From contig NZ_VLKI01000009.1 of assembly GCF_007830235.1 (NCBI RefSeq), positions 113,230 through 177,229 on the forward strand: a stretch of 64,000 bases of DNA, in the 5' to 3' direction. The notes below the pieces were generated by a model. That model saw only the letters and a program-made list of their open reading frames with translations, did not search any database and was not told where the DNA came from. Position 1 is the first letter of the stretch, and each line of letters begins with the position of its first letter. This document shows, piece after piece, positions 17,331 through 26,591 of the stretch. This DNA is from Cytobacillus oceanisediminis. Its GTDB lineage: Bacteria; Bacillota; Bacilli; Bacillales; Cytobacillaceae. Position numbers and translations under genes: made by a program.

Positions 17331-17478
17331 GCAGTCTAACGGGCAGTAAGACCCCCACTTTAAGAATCAAAGGGATCGAAGGAGGATAAGTGGGATTCAA
17401 ACTGCCCGTAAAGGCCCGATTGGTTCAACTAACAATCAGAGGGGAAAAACCTCCCTCTGATTGAAGTTTCACTTTATG
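17331..17478 (+). mobile_element. IS200/IS605-type right-end-like segment upstream of hemE
   Basis: Nested hairpins are visible: CGGGCAG ... CTGCCCG enclosing CCCACTT ... AAGTGGG, then CAATCAGAGG ... CCTCTGATTG. The sequence then ends GAAGTTTCACTTTAT, the same 15-mer as in the 6.3-kb segment. From memory, this layout is typical of the 3-prime end of Bacillus IS605/TnpB elements. There is no transposase; it is either a remnant or a PATE-like non-autonomous element between the promoter region and hemE. Confidence 0.5.
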
Positions 17479-17532
17479 TACATATATATTACAATAATAT
17501 GCAGACAAGTCTTGAAAGGTGGATAAAATTTA

Positions 17533-18579
17533 ATGACCAAATCATTTAACGATACATTCCTGAGGGCGGCCAGAGGTGAACAGACTGAACATGTCCCTGT
17601 ATGGTATATGCGCCAGGCAGGCCGTTCACAGCCTGAATACAGAGCAATAAAAGAAAAGTATTCCCTTTTTGAAATTACCCATCAGCCTGAGCTTTGTGCT
17701 TATGTAACTAGATTGCCGGTTGAACAATATAACAATGATGCCGCGATTCTTTATAAAGATATTATGTCACCGCTTCCTGCCATTGGGGTGGACGTGGAAA
17801 TAAAGTCAGGAATTGGCCCTGTGATCTCAAACCCGGTCCGCTCCCTGGCTGACGTGGAAAAGTTAGGGGAAATAAATCCTGAAGAGGACGTTCCATATGT
17901 GCTGGACACCATTAAGCTGCTTACACAAGAGCAGTTAACCGTTCCTCTAATCGGGTTTGCCGGCGCTCCATTCACTCTTGCCAGCTATATGATTGAAGGA
18001 GGCCCTTCAAAAAACTATAACAAAACAAAAGCTTTTATGTATGCAGAGCCTAAAGCATGGTTTGCTTTAATGGATAAGCTTGGCGAAATGACGATTGCTT
18101 ACGTAAAATCCCAAATCAATGCAGGTGCAAAAGCGATCCAGATTTTCGATTCGTGGGTAGGGGCATTGAATGTTGAAGATTATCGTTATTTCATCAAGCC
18201 GGTTATGAATCATATTTTCTCTGCATTAAAGGAAGAAAATGTACCGCTTATCATGTTCGGTGTTGGAGCAAGCCACCTGGCAATGGAGTGGCACGATCTG
18301 CCGCTTGATGTGATAGGGCTGGACTGGCGCCTGCCAATTCAGGAGGCAAGAGCAAAGGGAATAACCAAAACTGTACAAGGAAACCTGGATCCGGCTATAT
18401 TGCTTGCTCCTTGGGATGTCATCGAGGAAAAAGCTAAAGCTATTTTGGACCAGGGGATGGCACAGCCGGGCTATATCTTTAATCTGGGGCACGGCGTTTT
18501 CCCTGAAGTTAACCCTGACACATTGAGAAAATTAACAGCGTTTATCCATGAATACTCTTCATCGAAACTGAGCAAGTAG
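17533..18579 (+). CDS. hemE: Uroporphyrinogen decarboxylase
   Basis: 348 residues from ATG 17533, with GAAAGGTGG upstream. It decarboxylates uroporphyrinogen III to coproporphyrinogen III in the cytoplasm. The N-terminal [16 protein letters not shown] substrate-binding signature, [19 protein letters not shown] and GLDWRLPI are intact. It is the first of the hemEHY genes. A hairpin downstream suggests partial termination before hemH. Confidence 0.97.
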   Translation: MTKSFNDTFLRAARGEQTEHVPVWYMRQAGRSQPEYRAIKEKYSLFEITHQPELCAYVTRLPVEQYNNDAAILYKDIMSPLPAIGVDVEIKSGIGPVISNPVRSLADVEKLGEINPEEDVPYVLDTIKLLTQEQLTVPLIGFAGAPFTLASYMIEGGPSKNYNKTKAFMYAEPKAWFALMDKLGEMTIAYVKSQINAGAKAIQIFDSWVGALNVEDYRYFIKPVMNHIFSALKEENVPLIMFGVGASHLAMEWHDLPLDVIGLDWRLPIQEARAKGITKTVQGNLDPAILLAPWDVIEEKAKAILDQGMAQPGYIFNLGHGVFPEVNPDTLRKLTAFIHEYSSSKLSK

Positions 18580-18615
18580 CCCTTTTTCACTAGAAACAGA
18601 CTGACTGTAAAAAAG

Positions 18616-18678
18616 CAGCTGCGTACCGGATTAGCACATTTCCATGAGCATTAGTTTTGGTAATCCGGCTGTTTTTTG
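18616..18678 (+). terminator. Hairpin between hemE and hemH
   Basis: CCGGATTA (18626) pairs with TAATCCGG (18661), followed by CTGTTTTTT. The loop is long (27 nt), so it may be a partial terminator or an attenuator. Confidence 0.6.
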
Positions 18679-18722
18679 GCACAATAAGGGACTAGAGACA
18701 GAAAAAAATAGAGGTGGGTAAC

Positions 18723-19661
18723 ATGGTTAAAAAGACAGTGGGTTTACTTGTAATGGCTTATGGAACTCCTTATAAGGAAGAAGACCTTGAGCGTTATTAT
18801 ACACACATCCGCAGAGGGAGAAAGCCGTCTGAGGAAATGCTCGAAGATCTGCGAAGCAGGTATGAAGCAATCGGAGGGATATCACCGCTTGCAGAAATTA
18901 CGAAAGAACAGGCAGAAAAGCTTGAGCAGCATTTAAATGAAATCCAGGATGAGTATGAATTTAAAATGTATCTTGGCTTGAAGCATATTGAGCCTTTCGT
19001 GGAAGATGCCGTTAAACAAATGCATGAGGATGGGATCGAAGAGGCAGTCAGCATTGTCCTTGCCCCCCACTTTTCCACCTTTAGCGTGAAGTCCTATAAC
19101 GGAAGAGCAAAAGAGGAAGCTGAAAAGCTCGGCGCCCCTGATATAAAGTCTGTTGAGAGCTGGTATAAAGAGCCTAAGTTCATTAAATACTGGGCTGATA
19201 GGGTGAAGGAAGCGTTTGATCAGATGCCTTCCGAGGAAAAAGATTCCGCAGTATTAATCGTTTCTGCCCATAGCTTGCCGGAAAAGATTCTTCAATCAGG
19301 GGATCCATATCCGAATCAGCTGCAGGAAACGGCTGATATGATTGCCGCGCAGGCTGGAGTCAGCGACTATGCTGTCGGCTGGCAAAGTGCTGGAAACACA
19401 CCTGAACCATGGCTTGGCCCTGATGTTCAGGATTTGACGAGAGAACTATATGAGAAGAAGAGCTATAAGGCATTTGTGTATACTCCTGTTGGCTTCGTAT
19501 CCGACCATTTGGAAGTACTCTATGACAATGATTTTGAATGCAGAGTCGTAACAGAAGAACTGGGTGCAAGCTATTACCGTCCGGAAATGCCGAATTCCAA
19601 GCCTGAGTTTATTGATGCAATGTCTGATGCCATTTTTAAAATGCTGAATGCGAGCAAGTAA
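18723..19661 (+). CDS. hemH: Coproporphyrin III ferrochelatase
   Basis: 312 residues from ATG 18723; a GTG at 18714 is part of the GAGGTGGG ribosome-binding site. The start [20 protein letters not shown], the active-site histidine in VSAHSLPEK and the glutamate in [13 protein letters not shown] match B. subtilis HemH/CpfC, which inserts iron into coproporphyrin III in the Gram-positive heme route. hemY follows after 26 bp. Confidence 0.97.
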   Translation: MVKKTVGLLVMAYGTPYKEEDLERYYTHIRRGRKPSEEMLEDLRSRYEAIGGISPLAEITKEQAEKLEQHLNEIQDEYEFKMYLGLKHIEPFVEDAVKQMHEDGIEEAVSIVLAPHFSTFSVKSYNGRAKEEAEKLGAPDIKSVESWYKEPKFIKYWADRVKEAFDQMPSEEKDSAVLIVSAHSLPEKILQSGDPYPNQLQETADMIAAQAGVSDYAVGWQSAGNTPEPWLGPDVQDLTRELYEKKSYKAFVYTPVGFVSDHLEVLYDNDFECRVVTEELGASYYRPEMPNSKPEFIDAMSDAIFKMLNASK

Positions 19662-19687
19662 AAATTAAGTAAAGAAGGCGATTTACC

Positions 19688-21127
19688 GTGCAGGGAGAGA
19701 GACAGAAGGTTGTTATTATCGGCGGGGGAATTACCGGGCTTACTGCAGCGTATTATTTGCAGAAGGAAGCCAAAGAGAAAGGAATGCTCTTGGATGTAAA
19801 GCTTGTAGAAGCAACGCATCGTCTGGGCGGCAAGATTCAAACGGTAAAAAGAGACGGCTATGTCATTGAAAGAGGCCCTGATTCATTTTTGGCCCGCAAG
19901 CAAAGTGCGTCCCGGCTTGCCAAAGAAGTTGGCATGGATAAAGAGCTTATCAGCAATACATCAGGAAAATCCTATGTGCTTGTGAGGCAGCGCCTTTATC
20001 CAATGCCAGGCGGATCCATTATGGGCATTCCAACTCAAATCGCTCCTTTTATCACAACCGGACTATTCTCGCCTGCTGCAAAGGCAAGGGCAGCAGCTGA
20101 TTTTGTACTTCCCCGCTCCAATCCTGCACAGGATCAGTCGCTTGGCGAATTTTTCCGCAGAAGGCTGGGGGATGAAGTGGTTGAAAACCTGATTGAGCCG
20201 CTTCTATCCGGCATCTATGCAGGTGATATAGATCAATTAAGCTTAATGTCAACGTTCCCGCAGTTTTATCAGGTAGAGCAGAAATATAGAAGCCTGATCT
20301 TGGGAATGAAAAAGTCCACAGGCTCACAGGCGAAAAAAGAAGGAAGCCTCAAGAAAAAAGAGGGGATGTTCCTCACGTTTAAATCGGGGCTGCAATCGCT
20401 TGTCGATGCGATTGAAACCAGGCTGGAGCCTGGCTCTGTGCTTAAAGGATACCGTGTGGAATCTATCCGTAAAAACGCCAGCGACTATACAATTGATGTC
20501 AATGGGCGAGAAAAGCTGCAAGCAGATAGTATTGTCATGGCAGCTCCTCACCGTGCGGTACACACGATATTTTCTGGCTGGGGACTGTTTGGCCAATTTA
20601 AAGAAATGCTGTCCACTTCCGTTGCGACTGTAGCTCTTGCTTTTCCTGAAGGAGCAATTGAAGAGGATATTGACGGAACTGGTTTTGTCGTTTCGCGGAA
20701 TAGCGATTACACCATTACAGCATGTACTTGGACACACAAAAAATGGCCTCATTCCACGCCTAAAGGAAAGGTGCTTCTCCGTTGTTACGTAGGAAGAGCG
20801 GGTGATGAAGCCGTTGTTGATTTGTCAGATGATCAAATTGTTAAAATTGTACTTGATGATTTAAACAAAACAATGAATATCACAATGAATCCCGACTTTG
20901 CTTACGTAACAAGATGGAAAGATTCGATGCCGCAATATACTGTAGGGCATAAAGAGCGGATTGAAGGTGTCAAAAAACAGGCTAAAGAACATTTGCCAGG
21001 TGTTTTTCTGGCCGGAAGCTCCTATGAGGGATTAGGGGTACCTGATTGTATTGACCAGGGAGAAGCGGCAGTTCAAAGCGTTTTAGACTATTTATCTAGC
21101 AACAAGAAAGAAGCTGTCCATTCGTGA
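19688..21127 (+). CDS. hemY: Coproporphyrinogen III oxidase (HemY/CgoX)
   Basis: 479 residues starting at GTG 19688. The FAD-binding N-terminus VVIIGGGITGLTAAYYL and RLGGKIQT, and the C-terminal GVFLAGSSYEGLGVPDCIDQG, are typical. In Firmicutes this soluble flavoprotein oxidises coproporphyrinogen III to coproporphyrin III, supplying HemH. It is third in the heme operon, and its stop codon is within the downstream hairpin. Confidence 0.96.
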   Translation: MQGERQKVVIIGGGITGLTAAYYLQKEAKEKGMLLDVKLVEATHRLGGKIQTVKRDGYVIERGPDSFLARKQSASRLAKEVGMDKELISNTSGKSYVLVRQRLYPMPGGSIMGIPTQIAPFITTGLFSPAAKARAAADFVLPRSNPAQDQSLGEFFRRRLGDEVVENLIEPLLSGIYAGDIDQLSLMSTFPQFYQVEQKYRSLILGMKKSTGSQAKKEGSLKKKEGMFLTFKSGLQSLVDAIETRLEPGSVLKGYRVESIRKNASDYTIDVNGREKLQADSIVMAAPHRAVHTIFSGWGLFGQFKEMLSTSVATVALAFPEGAIEEDIDGTGFVVSRNSDYTITACTWTHKKWPHSTPKGKVLLRCYVGRAGDEAVVDLSDDQIVKIVLDDLNKTMNITMNPDFAYVTRWKDSMPQYTVGHKERIEGVKKQAKEHLPGVFLAGSSYEGLGVPDCIDQGEAAVQSVLDYLSSNKKEAVHS

Positions 21128-21143
21128 CAGCTTCTTTCTTGTT
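21101..21143 (+). terminator. hemY hairpin with perfect 18-bp stem
   Basis: AACAAGAAAGAAGCTGTC (21101) and its exact complement (21126-21143) enclose a 7-nt loop. The hemY TGA is in the hairpin. The T-rich part is inside the stem rather than after it. Confidence 0.7.
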
Positions 21144-21220
21144 AAATCACCTAACGCTGCATAAGAGGTTACGTATATTGCTTTTTTTTAATAAATATGT
21201 TAAATTATTTTTTGTGCAAT

Positions 21221-21245
21221 ATGACCAAAATGTTCATTCGGTCAT
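21221..21245. promoter_or_regulatory. Predicted YhgD operator 1 (upstream of yhgD)
   Basis: A 25-bp site bounded by ATGACC and GGTCAT. Its reverse complement matches the site at 21863-21887 at 22 of 25 positions. It lies 20 bp before the yhgD start, consistent with autoregulation. Confidence 0.7.
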
Positions 21246-21265
21246 AATTGAAGTGAGGTGAAAAA

Positions 21266-21838
21266 ATGTCAATTGATCGGAAACAGCAAATTCTAGAAGC
21301 AGCTACAAAATCTTTTTCCTTGTTCGGCTATAAAGCAACAACTATGGACCAGGTTGCAAAGCTTGCAAATGTAGGAAAGGGTACAATTTATACTTTCTTT
21401 AAAAATAAAGAAGAGCTATTTGATGAAATTATCCATTCACTTATTGCAGAGATGAAGGCTGCGGCAGATGAAGCGATTGACCCAACCCTTTCATTTCACG
21501 AAAATGTTCACCGGGGCCTATATAAGATATTAGAGTTTCGCTTAAAACATCAGCTTACTATTAAGCTTTTCCAGGAAGAAAAAGAAATGGGAACGCCTGC
21601 TGTAATGGAAGTCATGGACCAGATGGAGGATGCCATCTTAAATTATTTAAAGGAAAAGGTAAACCAGGCAATTGAAAAAGGCGAAATCCGCGAGTGTGAT
21701 CCAGAGCTGACCGCATTTGTTATGCTAAAGCTTTATATTGCCCTGATCTTTGACTGGGAAAAGCGTCATGAACCTTTGGAGAAAGAAAAAATAGCCATGC
21801 TTTTTGAACAGTATATTATGAAGGGGTTATCTAATTAG
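21266..21838 (+). CDS. yhgD: TetR/AcrR family regulator YhgD
   Basis: 190 residues. The N-terminal TetR HTH (residues about 8-55: ILEAATKSFSLFGYKATTMD, then VGKGTIYTFFKNKEELF) is intact and a helical ligand domain follows. It lies 72 bp upstream of yhgE. Two copies of one palindromic site, one before each gene, suggest that YhgD represses itself and yhgE. The ligand is unknown. Confidence 0.9.
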   Translation: MSIDRKQQILEAATKSFSLFGYKATTMDQVAKLANVGKGTIYTFFKNKEELFDEIIHSLIAEMKAAADEAIDPTLSFHENVHRGLYKILEFRLKHQLTIKLFQEEKEMGTPAVMEVMDQMEDAILNYLKEKVNQAIEKGEIRECDPELTAFVMLKLYIALIFDWEKRHEPLEKEKIAMLFEQYIMKGLSN

Positions 21839-21862
21839 ATAGTCCTCTATTTTTTGAGTTTA

Positions 21863-21887
21863 ATGACCGAATGAATATTTTAGTCAG
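21863..21887. promoter_or_regulatory. Predicted YhgD operator 2 (upstream of yhgE)
   Basis: It starts ATGACCGAATGAATATTTT and ends AGTCAG. In inverted orientation it is the same site as 21221-21245 with three mismatches. It lies between the yhgD stop and the yhgE ribosome-binding site. Confidence 0.7.
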
Positions 21888-21910
21888 TTAGTTAACTGGA
21901 GGGGTTCATC

Positions 21911-24070
21911 ATGAAAAACAGTCTTTTTAAAAAGGAGTTATCAGCGATAGTAAAAAATAAAAAGCTCTTAATTCCGATCATCGCCGTTTTGTTTATCCCA
22001 ATTTTATATAGCGGTATGTTTCTTTGGGCATTTTGGGATCCATATGATCATTTGGAGGATTTGCCAGTTGCGATTGTAAATGAAGATACAGGTGCCGTTT
22101 TTGAAGATAAAGAACTGAAGCTTGGCAATGAACTTGTAGAAAAGCTGAAGGAAAGTAAAGATTTTGATTTTAGATTTATCGAAAAAGAAGAAGGCTATAA
22201 AAATCTCGAAAATCAGAAATATTATATGCTTGTTGAAATCCCTGAGGATTTCTCTAAAAATGCCACCACTTTATTAAATGATAGCCCGCAAAAAATGAAG
22301 CTGGTTTATGTACCAAATGAAAGCTATAACTTTTTATCAGCGCAGATAGGGGGTACTGCAGTTGATAAAATAAAAGAGTCCCTTTCTGAAAAAGTAACAG
22401 AGACCTATGCAGAAACCATGTTTGAAAAAATTGGAGAACTCTCTGATGGACTGGGGCAGGCCAGTGAAGGAGCGAATAATATCAGTGAAGGTGCAGCCGA
22501 GTTAAAAGCTGGTTCACTTAGATTCCAAGAAAAATTAGCACTTTTGGCAGACAAGTCAATAGAATTTCAGGGCAGCATTAGCAGTGCTTCCAAAGGATCA
22601 CAGGAAATAGCAGCTGGTGCACGGTCCGTATCTGAAGGGATGGGGCGGCTTGAGGAGGCTCAAGTTAAACTGAAAGAAGCTTCAACTGGATTGGAGTCAG
22701 GAACTGAAGAGCTTTCAGCCGGAATTTCTCAGGTGAAAGAGGGGATATTCACCATCAATGAAAAATTTCCAGTCGTGATTTCCGGAACTGAACAGCTTCA
22801 AACTGGAGCAAAAACACTATCTTCTTCACTGGAGCAATGGGAGTCCGAGGCACAGAAGCTTAGTTCAGGTGCTGCACAGCTCGAGCAGAAACTGCAAGGG
22901 GTTATTTCACAGCTTCCTGAAGATTCTGACGAAAGAGCTGAGCTCACAGCCGTTCTAAATCAGCTTAAAACCGGCTCTGCGCAGCTTGCGGAATCTGCAG
23001 GCCAGCTATCAGCCGGCGGAGTGGAAATTTCCCAAAAAGCGGGACAGCTGAATGACGGCCAAAAACAGCTTCAGCAAGGAGTGCATCAGCTGGCAGAAGG
23101 AAGTTCAAAGCTTGAAACCGGTTCACAGCAGCTCGTTAAAGGACACAAGAAGTTCCAGACAGGCATGGATATGTTCGGCCAAAGATTCACGGAAGCCAGG
23201 AAAGGTGCTGGCAAGCTTGCGGACGGAACGGCTGAATTATCCGGCGGACTGGACCTATTAACCCAAGGATCAAATGCTTTTGCAGGCGGTGCAAGGCAGC
23301 TTGAAGACGGGGCAATTACAATGGCTGAAGGAAACTCAAAGATTTATGAGGGATCTTCAGAATTGGCTGGAAAACTCGCTGAAGGAGCAGAAAAAGCTAC
23401 ATTAGCAAATGCTAATGATGAAACTTTTAATATGATGGCCGATCCTGTAAAAGTGGATAATGAAAAAATGAGTGAAGTTCCAAACTACGGTACAGGATTT
23501 GCTCCTTATTTCTTATCGCTTGGTCTATTTGTAGGGGGATTATTGCTGTCTATTGTGTTTCCAATGAGGGAGCCTGCGGATGTACCCCGCTCAGGCGTTA
23601 GCTGGTTTTTAGGAAAGTTCCTTATCCTATGCGGGGCAGGGATCATTCAAGCGCTAATTGCTGCATTTATCCTGCTATGGGGACTTGGTCTTGAAGTTCA
23701 AAGTGTACCATTATTTATTTTATACACCATCATAACAAGCCTAACGTATATATCCCTTATTCAATTCCTCGTGACAGCGTTTGGGGATCCAGGGCGTTTT
23801 GCAGCGATTATCATATTAATCTTGCAATTAACTACGAGTGCTGGGACATTCCCGCTCGAACTCATTCCAAATGCACTGCAGCCAATTAATGCCTTTTTAC
23901 CGATGACTTATTCAGTCTCAGGATTTAAAGCAGTAATTTCTAGCGGTAACTTAGGCTTTATACGAGAAAACGCTGTGATTCTATTACTTTTCACTGCACT
24001 GTTTATTGCCGGTACATTTATCTACTTCACTGCTATGCATAAAAGACGATTTTCCTCTGTAGTAGAATAG
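21911..24070 (+). CDS. yhgE: YhgE/Pip family ABC-2-type membrane protein
   Basis: 719 residues. One N-terminal membrane helix (about 18-40) precedes the YhgE/Pip N domain (LPVAIVNEDTGAVFEDKELKLG). A long extracytoplasmic coiled region follows, with repeated L..G...L..G motifs (LSAG, LQTGA, LEDGA) at about 180-500. Five or six C-terminal helices (about 535-710) resemble ABC-2 permeases. Relatives include the lactococcal phage infection protein and type VII secretion-like membrane proteins. No cognate ATPase is adjacent. Confidence 0.92.
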   Translation: MKNSLFKKELSAIVKNKKLLIPIIAVLFIPILYSGMFLWAFWDPYDHLEDLPVAIVNEDTGAVFEDKELKLGNELVEKLKESKDFDFRFIEKEEGYKNLENQKYYMLVEIPEDFSKNATTLLNDSPQKMKLVYVPNESYNFLSAQIGGTAVDKIKESLSEKVTETYAETMFEKIGELSDGLGQASEGANNISEGAAELKAGSLRFQEKLALLADKSIEFQGSISSASKGSQEIAAGARSVSEGMGRLEEAQVKLKEASTGLESGTEELSAGISQVKEGIFTINEKFPVVISGTEQLQTGAKTLSSSLEQWESEAQKLSSGAAQLEQKLQGVISQLPEDSDERAELTAVLNQLKTGSAQLAESAGQLSAGGVEISQKAGQLNDGQKQLQQGVHQLAEGSSKLETGSQQLVKGHKKFQTGMDMFGQRFTEARKGAGKLADGTAELSGGLDLLTQGSNAFAGGARQLEDGAITMAEGNSKIYEGSSELAGKLAEGAEKATLANANDETFNMMADPVKVDNEKMSEVPNYGTGFAPYFLSLGLFVGGLLLSIVFPMREPADVPRSGVSWFLGKFLILCGAGIIQALIAAFILLWGLGLEVQSVPLFILYTIITSLTYISLIQFLVTAFGDPGRFAAIIILILQLTTSAGTFPLELIPNALQPINAFLPMTYSVSGFKAVISSGNLGFIRENAVILLLFTALFIAGTFIYFTAMHKRRFSSVVE

Positions 24071-24085
24071 GTGAAATAAAAGAAC

Positions 24086-24113
24086 AAAGCCAGCCTTTTT
24101 GGGCTGGCTTTTA
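24086..24113 (+). terminator. yhgE terminator
   Basis: A 10-bp stem (AAAGCCAGCC / GGCTGGCTTT) with a T-rich loop and a T tail, located just after yhgE. Confidence 0.88.
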
Positions 24114-24123
24114 GTATATTAAC

Positions 24124-24258
24124 CTATAAATCTGTCATTCCCATACATTTATCACATTTGTTTCCGTAGCACTCATGCTGCTCATCAATTGACTTCCCAC
24201 ACTCTGAACATTGTTTCGCCGGTAAATTTCTGAAGAATTCCATAATGTTTTGAATCAT
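24124..24258 (-). CDS. yhfH: YhfH family zinc-ribbon-like small protein (44 aa)
   Basis: It starts MIQNIMEFFRNLPAKQC and has a GGGAGG ribosome-binding site 7 bp before the ATG at 24258. Four cysteines are arranged as CSEC ... ECYGNKCDKC, matching the small YhfH proteins found between yhgE and yhfI in Bacillus. Zinc binding is likely; the function is unknown. Confidence 0.85.
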   Translation of the reverse strand: MIQNIMEFFRNLPAKQCSECGKSIDEQHECYGNKCDKCMGMTDL

Positions 24259-24414
24259 GTTGAAGCCTCCCAATCATTTGTTGTTTTGTTCAAATAGTTT
24301 GATTATTTAATTTCATTGTATTATAACAGATTAATACTGTCAACATCTGTTTCAATACAATTTTAAAAAAGTGAAAAAATAGGCATAATCGAGTATATTA
24401 GACTTAGGCAATGA

Positions 24415-24657
24415 GAGCTTATTTAGGCGTAGAAGCTTTGCAAGTTTTGATCCCTGAACCTTAATAATGTTCTAACTCGGGCGCCTTGCGCTTTTATTTG
24501 GAAAAGATTTTACATTTTTATAATTTGATAATTATCTAGCTCCAGGCGCCATCGGCTCGAGGTCATAAGCCAATCGCTTCTGAAGGCAAAGAACGCCTTC
24601 TGACAGCGCTCGTCTTATGCTTGTCGCCGATAAGCGGGCGCCTTGCGCTTTTCTAAT
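24415..24657 (+). repeat. Intergenic GCGCC-type hairpin repeat abutting yhfI
   Basis: Two halves end in the same words: CGGGCGCCTTGCGCTTTTA (about 24480) and GCGGGCGCCTTGCGCTTTTC (about 24635). The second half begins CTAGCTCCAGGCGCC and contains GGCTCGAGGTCATAAGCC. The same core (CTAGCTCCAGCGCC ... CGCTTTTCT) occurs before addB. I recognise it as a common Bacillus intergenic repeat. It ends directly at the AGGAGG of yhfI. Confidence 0.65.
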
Positions 24658-24671
24658 TAGGAGGAATAGTG

Positions 24672-25406
24672 ATGAAGTTAACAGTAATCGGCGGCTGGGG
24701 CGGTTATCCTAAAGCCGATGGGGCAAGCTCAGGCTATTTGCTGGAGCATGAAGGATTTCACCTGCTGATTGACTGCGGCAGCGGGGTTCTGGCAAAAATG
24801 CAGAATTTTTTCCAGCCGGAAGATCTGGACTCAGTGATCATTTCACATTATCATCCAGACCATATTGCGGATATTGGGGTGCTGCAGCATGCCAGGCTGA
24901 TTCAGGGTTTTTTGGGCAAAAAATCAGATACACTTCCGATCTATGGACATACTTTGGATCAGCAGGAATTTGCCAAGCTTACATACAAAAATATTACCAA
25001 GGGAGTGGCCTATACTCCTGAAGATGTTCTGTCTGCAGGGCCATTCCAAATCAGGTTTTTAAAAACAAATCACCCTGTTCCATGCTATGCAATGAGAATT
25101 GAAGCAGGTGGAAAGACGCTAATATATACTGCTGATACTTCTTATAAAGAAGAATTGGAGACATTTAGTGATAAGGCGGATTTGCTCGTATGCGAATGCA
25201 ATTTTTACGGGCATCAAAATGGAAAAAATGCAGGACATATGACAAGCCTGGATGCGGGAACTTTGGCCAGCAAAGCGAATGTTAAAAATTTATTGCTGAC
25301 ACATTTGCCGCATTATGGCGAGATTCAGAAGCTGAAGGAAGAGGCCGCAAGGAAATATAACGGACCCATATCAATAGCGGACTATCAATGGTCACACACT
25401 TTTTAA
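24672..25406 (+). CDS. yhfI: MBL-fold metallohydrolase YhfI
   Basis: 244 residues from ATG 24672 after AGGAGG; the GTG just before is too close to it. The metallo-beta-lactamase motif SHYHPDHIADI and later TADTS, MTSLDAG and LLTHLPH give a two-metal centre like that of RNase Z-type phosphodiesterases. The precise substrate is unknown. It lies 13 bp before lplJ, probably in an operon as in B. subtilis. Confidence 0.9.
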   Translation: MKLTVIGGWGGYPKADGASSGYLLEHEGFHLLIDCGSGVLAKMQNFFQPEDLDSVIISHYHPDHIADIGVLQHARLIQGFLGKKSDTLPIYGHTLDQQEFAKLTYKNITKGVAYTPEDVLSAGPFQIRFLKTNHPVPCYAMRIEAGGKTLIYTADTSYKEELETFSDKADLLVCECNFYGHQNGKNAGHMTSLDAGTLASKANVKNLLLTHLPHYGEIQKLKEEAARKYNGPISIADYQWSHTF

Positions 25407-25419
25407 GGAGTGAAAAAGC

Positions 25420-26409
25420 ATGTTATTTATAGACAACCAGGGGATAACGGATCCAAGAATAAATCTTGCAATTGAAGAATATGCGCTGAAAAATCTTGAT
25501 ATTAATGAAACCTATTTGCTGTTTTACATTAATGAACCATCCATCATCATCGGGAAAAACCAGAATACCATTGAAGAAATTAATACGGAGTATGTAGAAA
25601 GCAACGGAATTCATGTAGTTCGGCGGCTATCAGGCGGGGGTGCCGTATATCATGATTTAGGGAACCTGAACTTCAGCTTTATTACAAAAGATGATGGCGA
25701 GAGCTTCCACAACTTCTTAAAGTTTACAGAGCCAGTTATTAATGCTCTAAAGAAACTTGGTGTTAATGCTAAACTTAGCGGAAGAAATGACCTGACGGCA
25801 GAAGGCAGAAAAATCTCCGGAAACGCCCAATTTTCTACTAAGGGCAGAATGTTCAGCCACGGCACACTCCTGTTTGATTCGGAAATTGAAAGTGTAGTTT
25901 CCGCATTAAAGGTAAAGAAAGATAAAATCGAATCAAAAGGAATTAAATCCATTCGAAGCAGGGTCGCAAACATTTCTGAGTTTATGGAAAAGAAAATCAC
26001 AATAGAAGAGTTCCGTTCAATGCTTCTTAAAAATATTTTCGGAGATTTGAACGAAATCCCTGAATACAAGCTGACAGATGTAGATTGGGAAAAAATTCAC
26101 CAGCTCTCCAAAGAGCGATATCAAAATTGGGATTGGAATTATGGGAAGTCACCTAAATTTGATCTGCAGCATTCCCACCGCTTCCCAGTTGGGCAAATTG
26201 ATATCAGACTGAATGTGACAAAAGGGAAAATCGAAGACTGCAAAATTTACGGCGATTTCTTTGGGGTAGGCGATGTAAGGGAAATTGAAAACAAGCTCAC
26301 AGGAATTCGCTATGAAAAAACAGAAATTGAAAAAGCGCTGGACGAAGTCGACATTAAACATTACTTCGGAAATGTCACTAAAGAAGAATTTATCAATCTT
26401 GCGTATTAA
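25420..26409 (+). CDS. lplJ: Lipoate-protein ligase LplJ
   Basis: 329 residues with an AAGGAGTG ribosome-binding site. It attaches free lipoate to E2 subunits or GcvH with ATP. Visible motifs are RRLSGGGAVYHDLGNLNFSF, SGRNDLTAEGRKISGNAQ and HGTLLFD of the BPL/LplA fold, with the accessory C-terminal domain after about residue 245. Downstream of yhfI and followed by a terminator. Confidence 0.96.
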   Translation: MLFIDNQGITDPRINLAIEEYALKNLDINETYLLFYINEPSIIIGKNQNTIEEINTEYVESNGIHVVRRLSGGGAVYHDLGNLNFSFITKDDGESFHNFLKFTEPVINALKKLGVNAKLSGRNDLTAEGRKISGNAQFSTKGRMFSHGTLLFDSEIESVVSALKVKKDKIESKGIKSIRSRVANISEFMEKKITIEEFRSMLLKNIFGDLNEIPEYKLTDVDWEKIHQLSKERYQNWDWNYGKSPKFDLQHSHRFPVGQIDIRLNVTKGKIEDCKIYGDFFGVGDVREIENKLTGIRYEKTEIEKALDEVDIKHYFGNVTKEEFINLAY

Positions 26410-26414
26410 TTTAG

Positions 26415-26437
26415 AAACCGGCAATAGGCCGGTTTTT
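26415..26437 (+). terminator. lplJ terminator
   Basis: A perfect 8-bp stem (AAACCGGC / GCCGGTTT) followed by T5. Confidence 0.85.
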
Positions 26438-26556
26438 CTATTTTTGTATAAGGTTAGGCAAGTAAAGTGAAACACATGCAAAAGAAATTCGCTTTCCTAC
26501 TTGAATACAAAAATTTCTTTCAATATAATAAATTTAGAAAATTTTTTAAATATAAG

Positions 26557-26574
26557 TGAATGACCATTCATTCA
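26557..26574. promoter_or_regulatory. FadR operator upstream of lcfB
   Basis: TGAATGACCATTCATTCA matches the B. subtilis FadR consensus TGAATGAMTANTCATTCA at 17 of 18 positions. It is centred about 27 bp before the lcfB start, so long-chain acyl-CoA should relieve repression. Confidence 0.85.
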
Positions 26575-26591
26575 TTAGAGGGGGATTGAAG

